A stretch of 64,000 nucleotides of DNA from DASZRZ01 sp963732925 (GCA_963732925.1 CAVTBJ010000009.1:1-64000); one strand, 5' to 3'; positions 54,920-63,831 are shown, numbered from the stretch's first letter. Notes: generated from the sequence alone by a model not told the origin. Made by a program: numbers and translations.

Positions 54920-55933
54920 ATGAGGGACAGATTGCGAAATCGACTTGTGCTGATCGCAGTGACGCTGGCTCTGGGCATAAGCGCCCTGGCGCAACCCCAG
55001 GAGCGGCACCGGGCAGACTGGATGGCCAAGGCCAAGTGGGGAGTGATGACGCACTACCTGGCGGACTGGAAGAGCCAGGATTACAACCTGCAGATGAGCG
55101 TGGAGAAATGGAACTCGCTCATCGACAACTTTGACGTGGAGGCTCTGGCTAACCAACTGCAGTCGGTGGGTGCCAGCTACTACATGATCAGTATCGGCCA
55201 GAACTCGGGCTACTACCTCTCTCCCAATGCCACCTATGACAAGCTGACGGGGATTCGTCCGAGCAAGCTTTCGCACCGCGACCTGATTGCCGACCTCTAT
55301 ACCGCGCTGCACAAGCGCGGCATCCGATTGATGGTGTACCTGCCTTCGGGGGCACCGAATGCGGACAAGCAGGCGGACGCGGCCTTGCAGTGGCGGAACG
55401 GGCCGTATCCAAACAAGGAGTTCCAGAAAAAGTGGGAGCAGATCATCCGGGAGTGGTCGGAGCGCTGGGGCGACAAAGTGTCCGGCTGGTGGTTTGACGG
55501 ATGCTTTTTTCCCAATTCGATGTATCGCTCTCCCCAGGCCCCGAATTTCGCGAGTTTCGCGGCAGCGGCGCGGGCGGGAAACCCGAACTCGGCGCTGGCT
55601 TTCAATCCCAGCGTGATTTACCGCCTGATTTCGATGACGCCGTATGAGGACTACATCCCCGGGGAGATCGATAATCCCGAACTGGCGAGCGCACGCCATG
55701 AGGTGGACGGCAGGGTGGACGACACCCAAATCCACATGCTGAGCTTCCTAGGCGAGAAGTGGGGCAGAGGCAATCCTCGCTTCACCACCGAGCAGGCGGT
55801 AGCTTATACCAAGAAGCTTACCGACATTGGGGGCGCTGTTACCTGGGATGTTCCCATTCAGCTGAACGGGACGATTTCCCAGCCCTTCCTCGATCAACTC
55901 TCGGCCATAGGGAAAGCACTCAACACAGAGTAG
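54920..55933 (+). CDS. secreted GH29-like (alpha-L-fucosidase family) protein, copy 2
   Basis: 337 residues, colinear with copy 1 and roughly three quarters identical by eye, with the same GHs motifs (AKWGVMTHYLADWK, MISIGQNSGYYLSPNATYDK, VSGWWFDGCFFP, DVPIQLNGTISQPFLDQL). The signal peptide (RNRLVLIAVTLALGISALAQ) is diverged. Differences are concentrated in surface-type segments such as PNADKQADAALQWRNGPYPN. A tandem duplication with possible specialisation. Likely co-transcribed with copy 1. Confidence 0.75.
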   Translation: MRDRLRNRLVLIAVTLALGISALAQPQERHRADWMAKAKWGVMTHYLADWKSQDYNLQMSVEKWNSLIDNFDVEALANQLQSVGASYYMISIGQNSGYYLSPNATYDKLTGIRPSKLSHRDLIADLYTALHKRGIRLMVYLPSGAPNADKQADAALQWRNGPYPNKEFQKKWEQIIREWSERWGDKVSGWWFDGCFFPNSMYRSPQAPNFASFAAAARAGNPNSALAFNPSVIYRLISMTPYEDYIPGEIDNPELASARHEVDGRVDDTQIHMLSFLGEKWGRGNPRFTTEQAVAYTKKLTDIGGAVTWDVPIQLNGTISQPFLDQLSAIGKALNTE

Positions 55934-56090
55934 CTCTCCATTGGGCAGCACCGCGGGTGCAAGTTCGGATGTCCTCGGGAACGACTTGCACCCTTTGCAT
56001 TTGTGGCGCGGCGGTGCAGCTTGGCGTGTCGTATACATCAAGGACGCAGCCGGTCCTGCGGTTGAACGCAAGAGCAGCAACGGGCGCGCA

Positions 56091-56119
56091 TTGACCGTGT
56101 GGGTTGGCAAGGGTATGCT
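56091..56119 (+). promoter_or_regulatory. sigma-70-type promoter of the iron-transport operon
   Basis: TTGACC (56091-56096), exact 17-base spacer, TATGCT (56114-56119). Predicted start near 56126, ~94 bases before the FTR1 gene. Confidence 0.55.
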
Positions 56120-56161
56120 GAGAAGTTGACCACGATTCTGGGGGGAAGCGCTTTGCCATTG

Positions 56162-56182
56162 AGTTGCAACAGGGTTGCAACT
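56162..56182. promoter_or_regulatory. perfect inverted repeat, candidate metalloregulator operator
   Basis: agttgcaac (56162-56170), three-base spacer agg, gttgcaact (56174-56182): a perfect 9+9 dyad just downstream of the predicted transcription start and 37 bases before the ATG. Position fits a roadblock-type repressor site for the iron operon, whose last gene encodes a DtxR-like domain. Confidence 0.5.
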
Positions 56183-56219
56183 GAATGCGGCCGGGGAGCG
56201 GGCAAGGCCAGGAAACTCA

Positions 56220-57479
56220 ATGCTAGATGCATTCATTGTCACATTGCGAGAGGGTGTGGAAGCGGCCCTGATCGTGGGGATCACGCTGGTCTACATCCGC
56301 AAGATCGGGAGGCCCGAGCTACGGCAGTGGGTGTTTTCTGCCCTGCTGGCGGCGGTGGGCGCCAGCGTGGTACTGGCGGTTTTCATTGCGCGGCTGGGCC
56401 TGAACGAGGATGCGTTCGAAGGCTGGGTGATGCTGGCAGCGTCGGTGTTCGTGATCACCATGATCTGGTTCATGGCGCGGACGTCGAAGCGGCTGAAGGG
56501 AGAAATCGAAGGGCGGGTGGATGAGCTGGCTTCGCGGGGATCGCGCCTGGGGCTGTTCGCCTTCGTCTTTCTGATGGTTTTGCGCGAAGGCGTGGAAACG
56601 GTCCTGATTCTCTCGGCGGTGGACCTGAATACGGCGCAATTGTTGAGCTTTCTGGGCACACTGGCGGGGGTGGGCGCGGCGGTGCTGTTCGGGGTGACGT
56701 TCGTGAAGGGCACGCTGCGAATCAACCTGGGAAAATTTTTCCGTTTTACCACGGTGATCCTGATCTTCGTCGCCTTCCAGCTTCTGATTTCCGGAGTGCA
56801 CGAACTGGCGGAGCGAGGAGTACTGCCTGCAACCCGCGAGTCGATGGCGCTGATCGGTCCGATCGTCCGCAATGACGCTTTTTTCTTTGTGACCATTGTG
56901 GCCCTGGCCGCGCTGATGGTGCTGTTCGAATACCGGGGACGGCAGCCGCTTGCAGCGACCGCCCAGACGGGAGCGCAGCGCCGCAAAGCGGAGTGGAGCG
57001 CGCGCCGCGAACGCATGTGGACCTCAGCAGTCTACGCCAGCGCCTTGGTCTTTATCATGCTGGTTACGGCGCAGTTCATCTACGCCAAGAACCTGGCACA
57101 GCTTTCTCCCGCGACCGAGTTGATTGCGCAAAACAACGAGGTGCGCGTTCCCCTGTCGCAGGTTTCCGATGGCGACCTGCACCGCTACGTCACCAATGTT
57201 GACGGAACGTTTGTGCGCTTCTTTCTGATCCGCAAGCCGGATGGAACCATCGCGGCGCTGTTCGATGCGTGTGAGATTTGCGGCTCGGTGGGCTACTACC
57301 AGAACGGCCAGCAAGTGATCTGCAAAAACTGTTCGGCGCCGATTAATACCCAGTCGCTCGGGGCCTCGGGTGGCTGCAACCCGGTTCCGCTGCGCATGAC
57401 GGAGAACGGTGGGACGGGGATTATCCAGGTAGCCGACCTGGAGCAGGGAGCGCATCTGTTCCGGCCCGGGCAGAAGTAA
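56220..57479 (+). CDS. FTR1-family iron permease fused to DUF2318 (FtrD-like) domain
   Basis: 419 residues from the ATG at 56220 (agga SD). Seven or more membrane helices with two REGLE-type iron motifs: TLREGVEAALIVG (residue ~10) and VLREGVETVLILS (~120). The C-terminal ~110 residues are a DUF2318 domain predicted to bind a metal or Fe-S centre: IAALFDACEICGSVGYYQNG, VICKNCSAPIN, GASGGCNPVPL. In known FTR1/P19-type systems these components import iron at the inner membrane with FtsX-like permeases and an ATPase, which is exactly the set of genes that follows. No P19 protein or EfeO homologue is present here. Confidence 0.88.
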   Translation: MLDAFIVTLREGVEAALIVGITLVYIRKIGRPELRQWVFSALLAAVGASVVLAVFIARLGLNEDAFEGWVMLAASVFVITMIWFMARTSKRLKGEIEGRVDELASRGSRLGLFAFVFLMVLREGVETVLILSAVDLNTAQLLSFLGTLAGVGAAVLFGVTFVKGTLRINLGKFFRFTTVILIFVAFQLLISGVHELAERGVLPATRESMALIGPIVRNDAFFFVTIVALAALMVLFEYRGRQPLAATAQTGAQRRKAEWSARRERMWTSAVYASALVFIMLVTAQFIYAKNLAQLSPATELIAQNNEVRVPLSQVSDGDLHRYVTNVDGTFVRFFLIRKPDGTIAALFDACEICGSVGYYQNGQQVICKNCSAPINTQSLGASGGCNPVPLRMTENGGTGIIQVADLEQGAHLFRPGQK

Positions 57480-57503
57480 GTTTCAGCGGCTTGTGTTCAG
57501 CGC

Positions 57504-58757
57504 ATGTTTACGCGAATCATCTTCGAGTCGTTTCGGCGGCAACGGCGGCGCAAGTTTCTGGCCGGGGTGGCGATTGCGCTGGGCGTGGCGGTGGCCACGG
57601 CCATGATCGCGGTGGCCACCGACATCGGAGACAAGATCAGCCATGAATTGCGCAGCTACGGCGCCAATTTGGTGGTGTATCCCGACAGCGACACGCTGGA
57701 CGTGGAGATTGGCGGCGTGAGCCTGAAGCCGGCGTCCGACGGCGCCTTCCTGAAGGAATCGGACCTGGCGGCGATTCGGGGAATTTTCTGGCACAACAAC
57801 ATCGTGGGCTTCGCTCCCATGCTGCCGGTGACGGCGAAGGTGGAGGGGCGTTCCCTTCCCCTGGTCGGCACATACTTTTCCAAGGCAATCGTGTATGGAA
57901 AGGAAACCTGGGTGACGGGCGTTCGCAAGACCGATCCCTGGTGGCAGGTGGAGGGCAACTGGCCGGCCGATGGTTCGCAGGACGTGCTGCTGGGAAGGCG
58001 GCTGGCGGCCGAACTGAAGCGCACGACGGGCGACACGATCTCGATTGAGGGTGAACCCCACCGGGTTTCGGGAGTCCTGACCACGGGGGGCGCGGAAGAC
58101 AGCGAAGTGGTAACCCCTCTGACGGTGGCACAGGAGCTGATCCACCGGCCGGGAGCGGTGCGGCGAATTTATGTTAGCGCGGTGACCAAGCCTCCCGACG
58201 CGCTGGCGGCGAGCGATCCTTCAAAAATGGATCCGGCGACGTATGACCGGTGGTTCTGCTCGCCCTATGCGAACTCCATCGCTTTTCAACTGAGTCAAGC
58301 CATTCCGCACTCGCGGGCGGAACAGATCCGGCAGGTGGCGCAGAATGAAGGCACGGTGCTTTCTCGGATTCAGGGGCTGATGCTGCTGCTGACGCTGACG
58401 GCGCTGCTGGCTTCGGCGCTGGCGGTTTCGGCGGCCATGGCCACGGCGATTTTTGAGCGCCGCACCGAAGTCGGACTAATGAAGGCCCTGGGGGCGAGCA
58501 ATGGGCTGGTAGCGTCGTTCTTCTTTGCCGAGGCGGCGCTGCTGGCGGTGCTGGGAGGACTGGCCGGATATGCGACGGGACAGTTGCTGGCGCGGCAGAT
58601 TGGACGCTGGATTTTTGGCGCCACCATTCCCGTGCAACCGGTGCTGCTGCCGCTGGTCTTGGGCCTGGCGCTGATGGTGACCTTTGCGGGGAGCGTGGGA
58701 GCGATTCGCAAGGCGATGCGCTTCGATCCGGTGCTGGCGCTGCGGGGAGACGCATGA
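57504..58757 (+). CDS. FtsX/MacB-type ABC transporter permease, subunit 1
   Basis: 417 residues. N-terminal membrane helix (RKFLAGVAIALGVAVATAMI), a large periplasmic MacB-like core (residues ~45-290), and three C-terminal helices (LLLLTLTALLASALAVSAAM, ASFFFAEAALLAVLGGLAGY, VLLPLVLGLALMVTFAGSVG). TAIFERRTEVGLMKALGASN is the classic FtsX-family coupling region. Lies 24 bases after the FTR1 gene; its stop overlaps the next permease by ATGA. Part of an iron-transport ABC unit. Confidence 0.88.
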   Translation: MFTRIIFESFRRQRRRKFLAGVAIALGVAVATAMIAVATDIGDKISHELRSYGANLVVYPDSDTLDVEIGGVSLKPASDGAFLKESDLAAIRGIFWHNNIVGFAPMLPVTAKVEGRSLPLVGTYFSKAIVYGKETWVTGVRKTDPWWQVEGNWPADGSQDVLLGRRLAAELKRTTGDTISIEGEPHRVSGVLTTGGAEDSEVVTPLTVAQELIHRPGAVRRIYVSAVTKPPDALAASDPSKMDPATYDRWFCSPYANSIAFQLSQAIPHSRAEQIRQVAQNEGTVLSRIQGLMLLLTLTALLASALAVSAAMATAIFERRTEVGLMKALGASNGLVASFFFAEAALLAVLGGLAGYATGQLLARQIGRWIFGATIPVQPVLLPLVLGLALMVTFAGSVGAIRKAMRFDPVLALRGDA

Positions 58758-59854
58758 GGCGGGAGGGCATGTTCCTGCGAATGTTGCTGCGATCCGCCCT
58801 GGTGCGTCCCGGCCGGGTGGCGGGCGCGCTGGCTACGGTAGTGATCGCCGCCACGGCGGCCACGGCGGTGCTGAACCTGTATACGGATGTGCAGTCCAAG
58901 CTGGAGCACGAGTTCCGCGCCTATGGAGCCAACGTTGTGGTGGCGCCGCGGCAGGGAGAGAGCCTTCCGGCGAACACGCTGGAACAGGTGAACCGAACGG
59001 TGGGCCAGCGCGCGGTGGCCGTCCCGTTTGCGTACGCGATAGCGCGCACCTCCGCCGACCAGCCGATTGTGGTGGCGGGCACGGATTTCGCGCTGGCACG
59101 CAGGCTGAATTCCTGGTGGCAGGTGACGCCGGCGTGGCCGGAAAAGCCGGGGGAGGCTTTGGTGGGCACGCGGGCGGAGAAGGTACTGGGCGGCAAGAAG
59201 TTCGAACTGCGCTTTGAAGACAAGCCTGTGAAGCTGACCGCCAGCGGCAGCCTGAGCACCGGGGCGGAAGAGGAGAGCCGGGTGTATATGGACCTGAACG
59301 AATTTCGCGCCTGGACGGGGATTGCGCCCACGACGATTGAAGTCTCGGTGACAGGCTCGGCAGCGGAAGTGGAGCAGGCGATGGCGGATCTGCGGCAGGC
59401 GCTGCCCGGGGTCGAGGTGCGTCCTGTGCGGCAAATCGTGCAGGCCGAAGGGCAGGTTCTGGGCAAGACGCGGGGCACGCTGCTGGCGGCCTCGGCGCTC
59501 ATCCTGATCACGGCGGGGCTGTGCATGCTGACTACGCTGACGGCATGGGTGCTGGACCGGCGCAAGGATTTCGCGGTGATGAAGGCGCTGGGAGCGTCGG
59601 AACGGCTGATTGCGGGATTTTTTTCCACCGAGGCGGCGGCCCTCGGCGTAATTGGGGCGCTGGTTGGGTACGTTGCGGGGGTCGGGATTGCCATGTGGAT
59701 CGGGCGGGCAAACTTCCATGCCGCAGTCGAGCCCAGGCTGGACGTGCTGCCCTGGGTGCTGGCGGGAAGCCTTACCCTGGCGCTGGCTTCGGCCATATTG
59801 CCAGTTTCGCTGCTCAGGCGCATCCAACCGGCCGCCATGTTGAGGGGTGAATAG
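58754..59854 (+). CDS. FtsX/MacB-type ABC transporter permease, subunit 2
   Basis: 366 residues, same layout as its upstream partner but shorter: RPGRVAGALATVVIAATAAT (first helix), periplasmic core with YGANVVVAPRQGESLPAN, and the LDRRKDFAVMKALGASERLI coupling segment before the last helices. Start overlaps the previous stop; the ATPase gene begins two bases after its own stop. Two different permeases imply a heterodimeric membrane core. Confidence 0.87.
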   Translation: MRREGMFLRMLLRSALVRPGRVAGALATVVIAATAATAVLNLYTDVQSKLEHEFRAYGANVVVAPRQGESLPANTLEQVNRTVGQRAVAVPFAYAIARTSADQPIVVAGTDFALARRLNSWWQVTPAWPEKPGEALVGTRAEKVLGGKKFELRFEDKPVKLTASGSLSTGAEEESRVYMDLNEFRAWTGIAPTTIEVSVTGSAAEVEQAMADLRQALPGVEVRPVRQIVQAEGQVLGKTRGTLLAASALILITAGLCMLTTLTAWVLDRRKDFAVMKALGASERLIAGFFSTEAAALGVIGALVGYVAGVGIAMWIGRANFHAAVEPRLDVLPWVLAGSLTLALASAILPVSLLRRIQPAAMLRGE

Positions 59855-59856
59855 GG

Positions 59857-61089
59857 ATGATCCGGCTGAATCGAGTCAGCAAACTGTTTCCGGCGCGCGC
59901 CGACGGCAGCAGTAACATCAAGGCGCTGGACGAGGTGAGCGTGGCGGTGGCGGCGGGCGAATGGATCGCCGTCATGGGCCCGTCGGGATCGGGGAAGTCC
60001 ACCCTGGTGAACCTGATCGGATGCCTGGACCGGCCGACCTCGGGGGAAATCTGGCTGGAGGACCGCAACGTAGCCGCGCTCCGCGGCGAGGAATTGAATC
60101 GCGTGCGGGCGGAAAAGATCGGGTTTGTGTTCCAGCAGTTTCACCTGATTCCCTACCTGACGGCGCTGGAAAACGTGATGCTCTCGCAATACTTCCACAG
60201 CATGACCGATGAGAAGGAAGCCCTGGCGGCGCTGGAACGGGTAGGGCTGAAGGAGCGCGCGCATCATCTGCCGGCGCACCTTTCCGGAGGCGAACAGCAG
60301 AGGGTATGCATTGCGCGGGCGCTGATTAATGATCCCAGGATTATTCTGGCCGACGAGCCCACCGGAAACCTGGATGCGCAGAACCAGGAAATTGTCCTCA
60401 GGCTGCTGCGCGAGCTGCACCGCCAGGGACGGACGATTGTGATGGTGACCCACGATCCGGTCCTGGGGCGGCTTGCCGACCGCAAGATCGAACTGCGACA
60501 CGGGCGCATTGTTTCCTCCGATGTGGCGGGGATGGGTGAAGAAGAGCAGTTCGACGAGATCCTGGAAGAAATGTGGGTACTGGACGAGCACGGGGAAATC
60601 GCCGAGGTGGGACGCATGCAGGTGGATGAGGCGATTCCGCTGGCGCTGGCAGTGGAGAAGATGACGCAGATCGGGCTGGTGATCGCGCAACCGCATCCGC
60701 CGATGGCGCATGTTCACCAAGAAATCGTGAACCCGTGTCATGACCGGCTGAAGCCGCAAGTGGAGCTGCCGGCGGACGGAGCCTACGTGGTGGAGTTCAC
60801 GGAGCTCGGACGGCGGCGGGCCGCGGACATCATCCGCCGGCACCGGCTGGCGGAGCGCCTGTTCACCGAGAGCCTGGGAATGCAGGATGAGGCGGAGATC
60901 GAACAGCAGGCGTGTAAGTTCGAGCACGTGCTGTCGCCGGACGCGACGGAGAAAATCTGCACCTTTCTGGCACATCCGAAGACGTGCCCGCACGGGGCGC
61001 CGATTCCTCCGGGAGAATGCTGCCGGCGAGGGGAACCGCAGTTGCAGGAGCTGGTGGGGAACTTTCCCGGTCGAGTGAAACAGGCTTGA
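59857..61089 (+). CDS. ABC transporter ATPase fused to a DtxR/IdeR-like metalloregulator domain
   Basis: 410 residues. Residues 1-220 are a LolD/MacB-type ATPase: Walker A GPSGSGKST (41-49), Q-loop FQQF, signature LSGGEQQ (142-148), Walker B ILADEP, switch His in MVTHDP. Residues ~230-275 resemble the DtxR winged helix in degenerate form (FDEILEEMWVLDEHGEIAEV). After an insertion rich in His/Pro, residues 308-380 match the DtxR dimerisation/metal domain (FTELGRRRAADIIRRHRLAE, QQACKFEHVLSPDATEKICT, HPKTCPHGAPIP). H329, E333, C353, E356 and H357 align with DtxR metal ligands H79, E83, C102, E105, H106; the H98 position is Glu. Two extra Cys follow (GECC). ATPase activity coupled to iron sensing is inferred. 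Confidence 0.85.
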   Translation: MIRLNRVSKLFPARADGSSNIKALDEVSVAVAAGEWIAVMGPSGSGKSTLVNLIGCLDRPTSGEIWLEDRNVAALRGEELNRVRAEKIGFVFQQFHLIPYLTALENVMLSQYFHSMTDEKEALAALERVGLKERAHHLPAHLSGGEQQRVCIARALINDPRIILADEPTGNLDAQNQEIVLRLLRELHRQGRTIVMVTHDPVLGRLADRKIELRHGRIVSSDVAGMGEEEQFDEILEEMWVLDEHGEIAEVGRMQVDEAIPLALAVEKMTQIGLVIAQPHPPMAHVHQEIVNPCHDRLKPQVELPADGAYVVEFTELGRRRAADIIRRHRLAERLFTESLGMQDEAEIEQQACKFEHVLSPDATEKICTFLAHPKTCPHGAPIPPGECCRRGEPQLQELVGNFPGRVKQA

Positions 61090-61196
61090 GATCCCGCAGA
61101 CGAGGAAGCTCGTCTGCGGAACCCCGGCAAGCTGGTTTGCCATCCCTTCCCCATCTTCGTCAGAGTATGGGGTTGACCGCTGCCCGACGAGAGTGG

Positions 61197-61856
61197 CTAT
61201 CCTCGACGGAACCGCTTGCGGAATCCTGCACCGAGGAGTCCGATGCCAAGCAAGGTCATCGTTGCGGGTTCCGGCACCGGGGCGTACCCGATGTACTCTT
61301 GCGGCAGGCCTCTCACGGATTGTGTTCCGGCAATCGGTGTGTACAGCACGAATTGATCGAAGTAGTCGGAAGGTAGTCCGGGCAGTGCCAGCTCGGCGGC
61401 TGTGACCCAGGCGGCGGCTCCGGTTGAGCTATAGGCTGTTGAACTCAACGCGTCCGGTGAGAACAGTCCCCAAATCGCAAAATTGATAGAGGCTGCTTTG
61501 CTCGCAGATGGCACTCCGGAGAGCTGGTCAAACAGCCAAGCAGCCTCCATATAGGCCTGCTGGGTACTCAGCGGAGCGGTAGGAGCCAAGGCTCCGGCGC
61601 TAAGGCTCGTGCGATTTGCCGTCCAAGTCTCTCCAAGATAAACGTCGTGATCGTAGTCATCGCAGATGAGTGCAACCAGGTCGGGTGCTCCGTCGACAGA
61701 GAAATAATACGGATAGACATACACGCCTCCTGCGACATTTGGACCACCTGCATCTCCCGGACCAACGGTAACCAGTTTCATCGTTACGGTATCGGCCGAT
61801 GCCGGGACCAGAAATGCAACAGAAAGCAAGAATAGAATGACTACGAGCTTACGCAT
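61197..61856 (-). CDS. PEP-CTERM sorting domain protein
   Basis: 219 residues. Signal peptide MRKLVVILFLLSVAFLVPAS; C-terminal VPEPATMTLLGIGLLGAGFR plus a basic KRFRRG tail is a textbook PEP-CTERM signal (VPEP, membrane helix, Arg tail). It is therefore exported and processed by an exosortase not seen in this window. The middle resembles acidobacterial PEP-CTERM proteins with LICDDYDHDVYLGETWTANR and AAWLFDQLSG. Stand-alone, surface or matrix role unknown. Confidence 0.82.
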   Translation of the reverse strand: MRKLVVILFLLSVAFLVPASADTVTMKLVTVGPGDAGGPNVAGGVYVYPYYFSVDGAPDLVALICDDYDHDVYLGETWTANRTSLSAGALAPTAPLSTQQAYMEAAWLFDQLSGVPSASKAASINFAIWGLFSPDALSSTAYSSTGAAAWVTAAELALPGLPSDYFDQFVLYTPIAGTQSVRGLPQEYIGYAPVPEPATMTLLGIGLLGAGFRKRFRRG

Positions 61857-62132
61857 TGGTGCTCCTCATCTGTGGTGAAGCTGTGAAGAGCTTAGAGTCA
61901 ACAGGTAAGGCTGTACAGTTACGGCCGTGTGTTACGGACGGAACTCAAATTTCAGCCGAGTTATGGCAAGAATTCCTGCTGTCCAATCGTCTGGGAAGAC
62001 TCGCTCTCATACAAGATTCTCGACTGGCGCTTCCTCCCTTCCCTCGGTCGCGCCCGCTCGGGATGGCACTGTCGGATGATCGCCTTCGTTCTCTTGCTAA
62101 AATCAAACCTTCCCGCACGCCATGGAGGTCCC

Positions 62133-63473
62133 TTGCGCAAGCTTGCCGTAGCTGCTGTCTTCCTGCTCGCGTCGTTGCTTACCTCCACCCCTTCCCTGCT
62201 GGCGATGGAGCGGCAGCCGAACTCTGACTACCGGGCGCGGCGGGAGGCGCTGGCCAAAGAAGCGGAGTCGGACATTGTGCTGGTGTTTGCCTCGCTGGAA
62301 GACCCCGAAGGGCTCATACCGTTTCATCAGGACGAGAATTACTACTACCTGACAGGGCTCGACGATCCCGGCGGCGCGGTACTGGTGACGGGTTCCGGCG
62401 AGGGACATGGATACACGGAGATCCTGTTTCTCCCGGCGCGCGATCGCGCCGAGGAGCGATGGACCGGTCCCAAGATCGGTCCGGACAGCCCGGACGTGAA
62501 GCAGAAGACAGGCTTCGACCGGGTTTTGCCGCTCGACCAGTTGCCCAAGGTGTTGATGGGAATGACTGCGCGGGGGGGAGCGCGAGCCAGTGGTGCGGCT
62601 GACCGGCCCACCGTTTATGTAAACCAGAACGCCGACACCATGGGACCACTGGCCTGGTTGCAGCGCACCGGAGCACTGGTTGCGGCGGAAACGCAGAGCG
62701 CCGACTCTCTGCTGACGCACCTGCGCATGGTAAAAGATGCGGGCGAGGTTGCGCTGATTCGCAAAGCGGTCCAGGCCTCCATGGCAGCCCACGTGGCGGC
62801 GATGAAGGCGATGCATCCCGGAGTCACGGAGCGGGAAATTGGGGCGCTGATGCAGTACGAATTTGTGAAACGCGGCTGCGAAGGACCGGGGTATCCGCTG
62901 ATCGTGGGCGCGGGGGCAAACTCCACGGTACTGCACTACTCGGAAGACTCCGGCACGGTGCAGGATGGGGATGTGGTAGTGATCGACGTGGGATGCACGT
63001 ACTCCCACTACATCGCTGACATAACGCGGACTCTGCCGGCCAACGGCAAGTTCACTCCCCGGCAGCGGGAGATCTACAACATCGTGCTGGGAGCGCAGAA
63101 CGCCGCCATCGACCGCTTCCGGGCGGGCAAGTCGACGCTGGGACGGGAGGGCGCTTATTCCCTCTTTGACGCCGCCTACGACTACATCAATACCCATGGC
63201 AAGGACCGCGAGGGCAGGCCGTTGGGGCAGTACTTTATCCACGGGCTAGGTCACCATGTGGGACTGAACGTCCACGACCCGGCCGAAGCCGGCCACACCC
63301 TGGACCCGGGGATGATATTTACCATCGAACCAGGGATTTACATTCCGGAGGAGAAGATTGGGGTGCGCATTGAGGACATGTTCTACGTCGCCCCGGACGG
63401 CAGCCTGGTGGAACTGACCAAGGACCTGCCCCGCACGCCTGACGAAATCGAACAGACCATGTCTGGCAAGTAG
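62133..63473 (+). CDS. secreted Xaa-Pro aminopeptidase (M24B)
   Basis: 446 residues from a TTG at 62133, chosen because catggagg lies just upstream and it begins a signal peptide (LRKLAVAAVFLLASLLTSTP). N-terminal creatinase-like domain (SDYRARREALAKEAESDIVL, PFHQDENYYYLTGLDDPGGA). The catalytic pita-bread domain has the dinuclear metal ligands in VVVIDVGCTYSHYIADITRT (Asp, Asp), GLGHHVGLNVHD (His), FTIEPGIYIPEE (Glu) and VRIEDMFYV (Glu). It releases N-terminal residues ahead of proline in the periplasm. Codons upstream to 61929 lack coding character. Confidence 0.87.
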   Translation: MRKLAVAAVFLLASLLTSTPSLLAMERQPNSDYRARREALAKEAESDIVLVFASLEDPEGLIPFHQDENYYYLTGLDDPGGAVLVTGSGEGHGYTEILFLPARDRAEERWTGPKIGPDSPDVKQKTGFDRVLPLDQLPKVLMGMTARGGARASGAADRPTVYVNQNADTMGPLAWLQRTGALVAAETQSADSLLTHLRMVKDAGEVALIRKAVQASMAAHVAAMKAMHPGVTEREIGALMQYEFVKRGCEGPGYPLIVGAGANSTVLHYSEDSGTVQDGDVVVIDVGCTYSHYIADITRTLPANGKFTPRQREIYNIVLGAQNAAIDRFRAGKSTLGREGAYSLFDAAYDYINTHGKDREGRPLGQYFIHGLGHHVGLNVHDPAEAGHTLDPGMIFTIEPGIYIPEEKIGVRIEDMFYVAPDGSLVELTKDLPRTPDEIEQTMSGK

Positions 63474-63552
63474 AGGCCGCTGGACATTCGTTACCGCCCG
63501 AAAACCACTTTCGTGGGGACCGGCGAGAGCCTGTTTTGGTATTCTGTAGGCG

Positions 63553-63714
63553 ATGTTCCTCCTATACGGCATTCTGCTGATTTCTACCTTGGCCCTGTTA
63601 TGCTCCGCCGGGGCGTGTTACTTTTGCGTCAGGCGGCATCTGCGCAGGGCAGAAGTCGCTCTTCGCGGGCAACTGACGGAAATGGAACGCGAAAGCGAAG
63701 CGGTCACCGCCTGA
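63553..63714 (+). CDS. small single-pass membrane protein
   Basis: 53 residues: MFLLYGILLISTLALLCSAG forms one membrane helix, then CYFCVRRHLRRAEVALRGQL, ending MERESEAVTA. Positive-inside charge distribution puts the C-terminus in the cytoplasm. SD is weak (gtaggcg). It fits the gap between the aminopeptidase and bioY. No family recognised. Confidence 0.45.
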   Translation: MFLLYGILLISTLALLCSAGACYFCVRRHLRRAEVALRGQLTEMERESEAVTA

Positions 63715-63779
63715 AAGTTCGGGTGCAAGTCCAACTTCACAGCGTTGCAGAAGAGTCAGGATGAGTACCTCAGCGGTGG

Positions 63780-63831
63780 CGTAGGCCTTCAGGCCTACGT
63801 TGAAGTGCCCGGTTCTAAAGTGCGACTTTAG
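63780..63831. repeat. two adjacent intergenic palindromes
   Basis: cgtaggccttcaggcctacg (63780-63799) is a near-perfect palindrome; ctaaagt (63815-63821) and actttag (63825-63831) form a second. Both lie upstream of bioY and match the style of the repeats in the oxidase operon. Confidence 0.55.

Noticed and set aside
53655..54920. 421-codon minus-strand frame opposite the first GH29-like gene
   Set aside because: Antisense shadow; a similar shadow appears opposite the duplicate, which is expected if both mirror the real genes.
58921..61143. 740-codon minus-strand frame opposite the permease and ATPase genes
   Set aside because: Long only because of high GC third positions in the sense genes; no start signal or domains.
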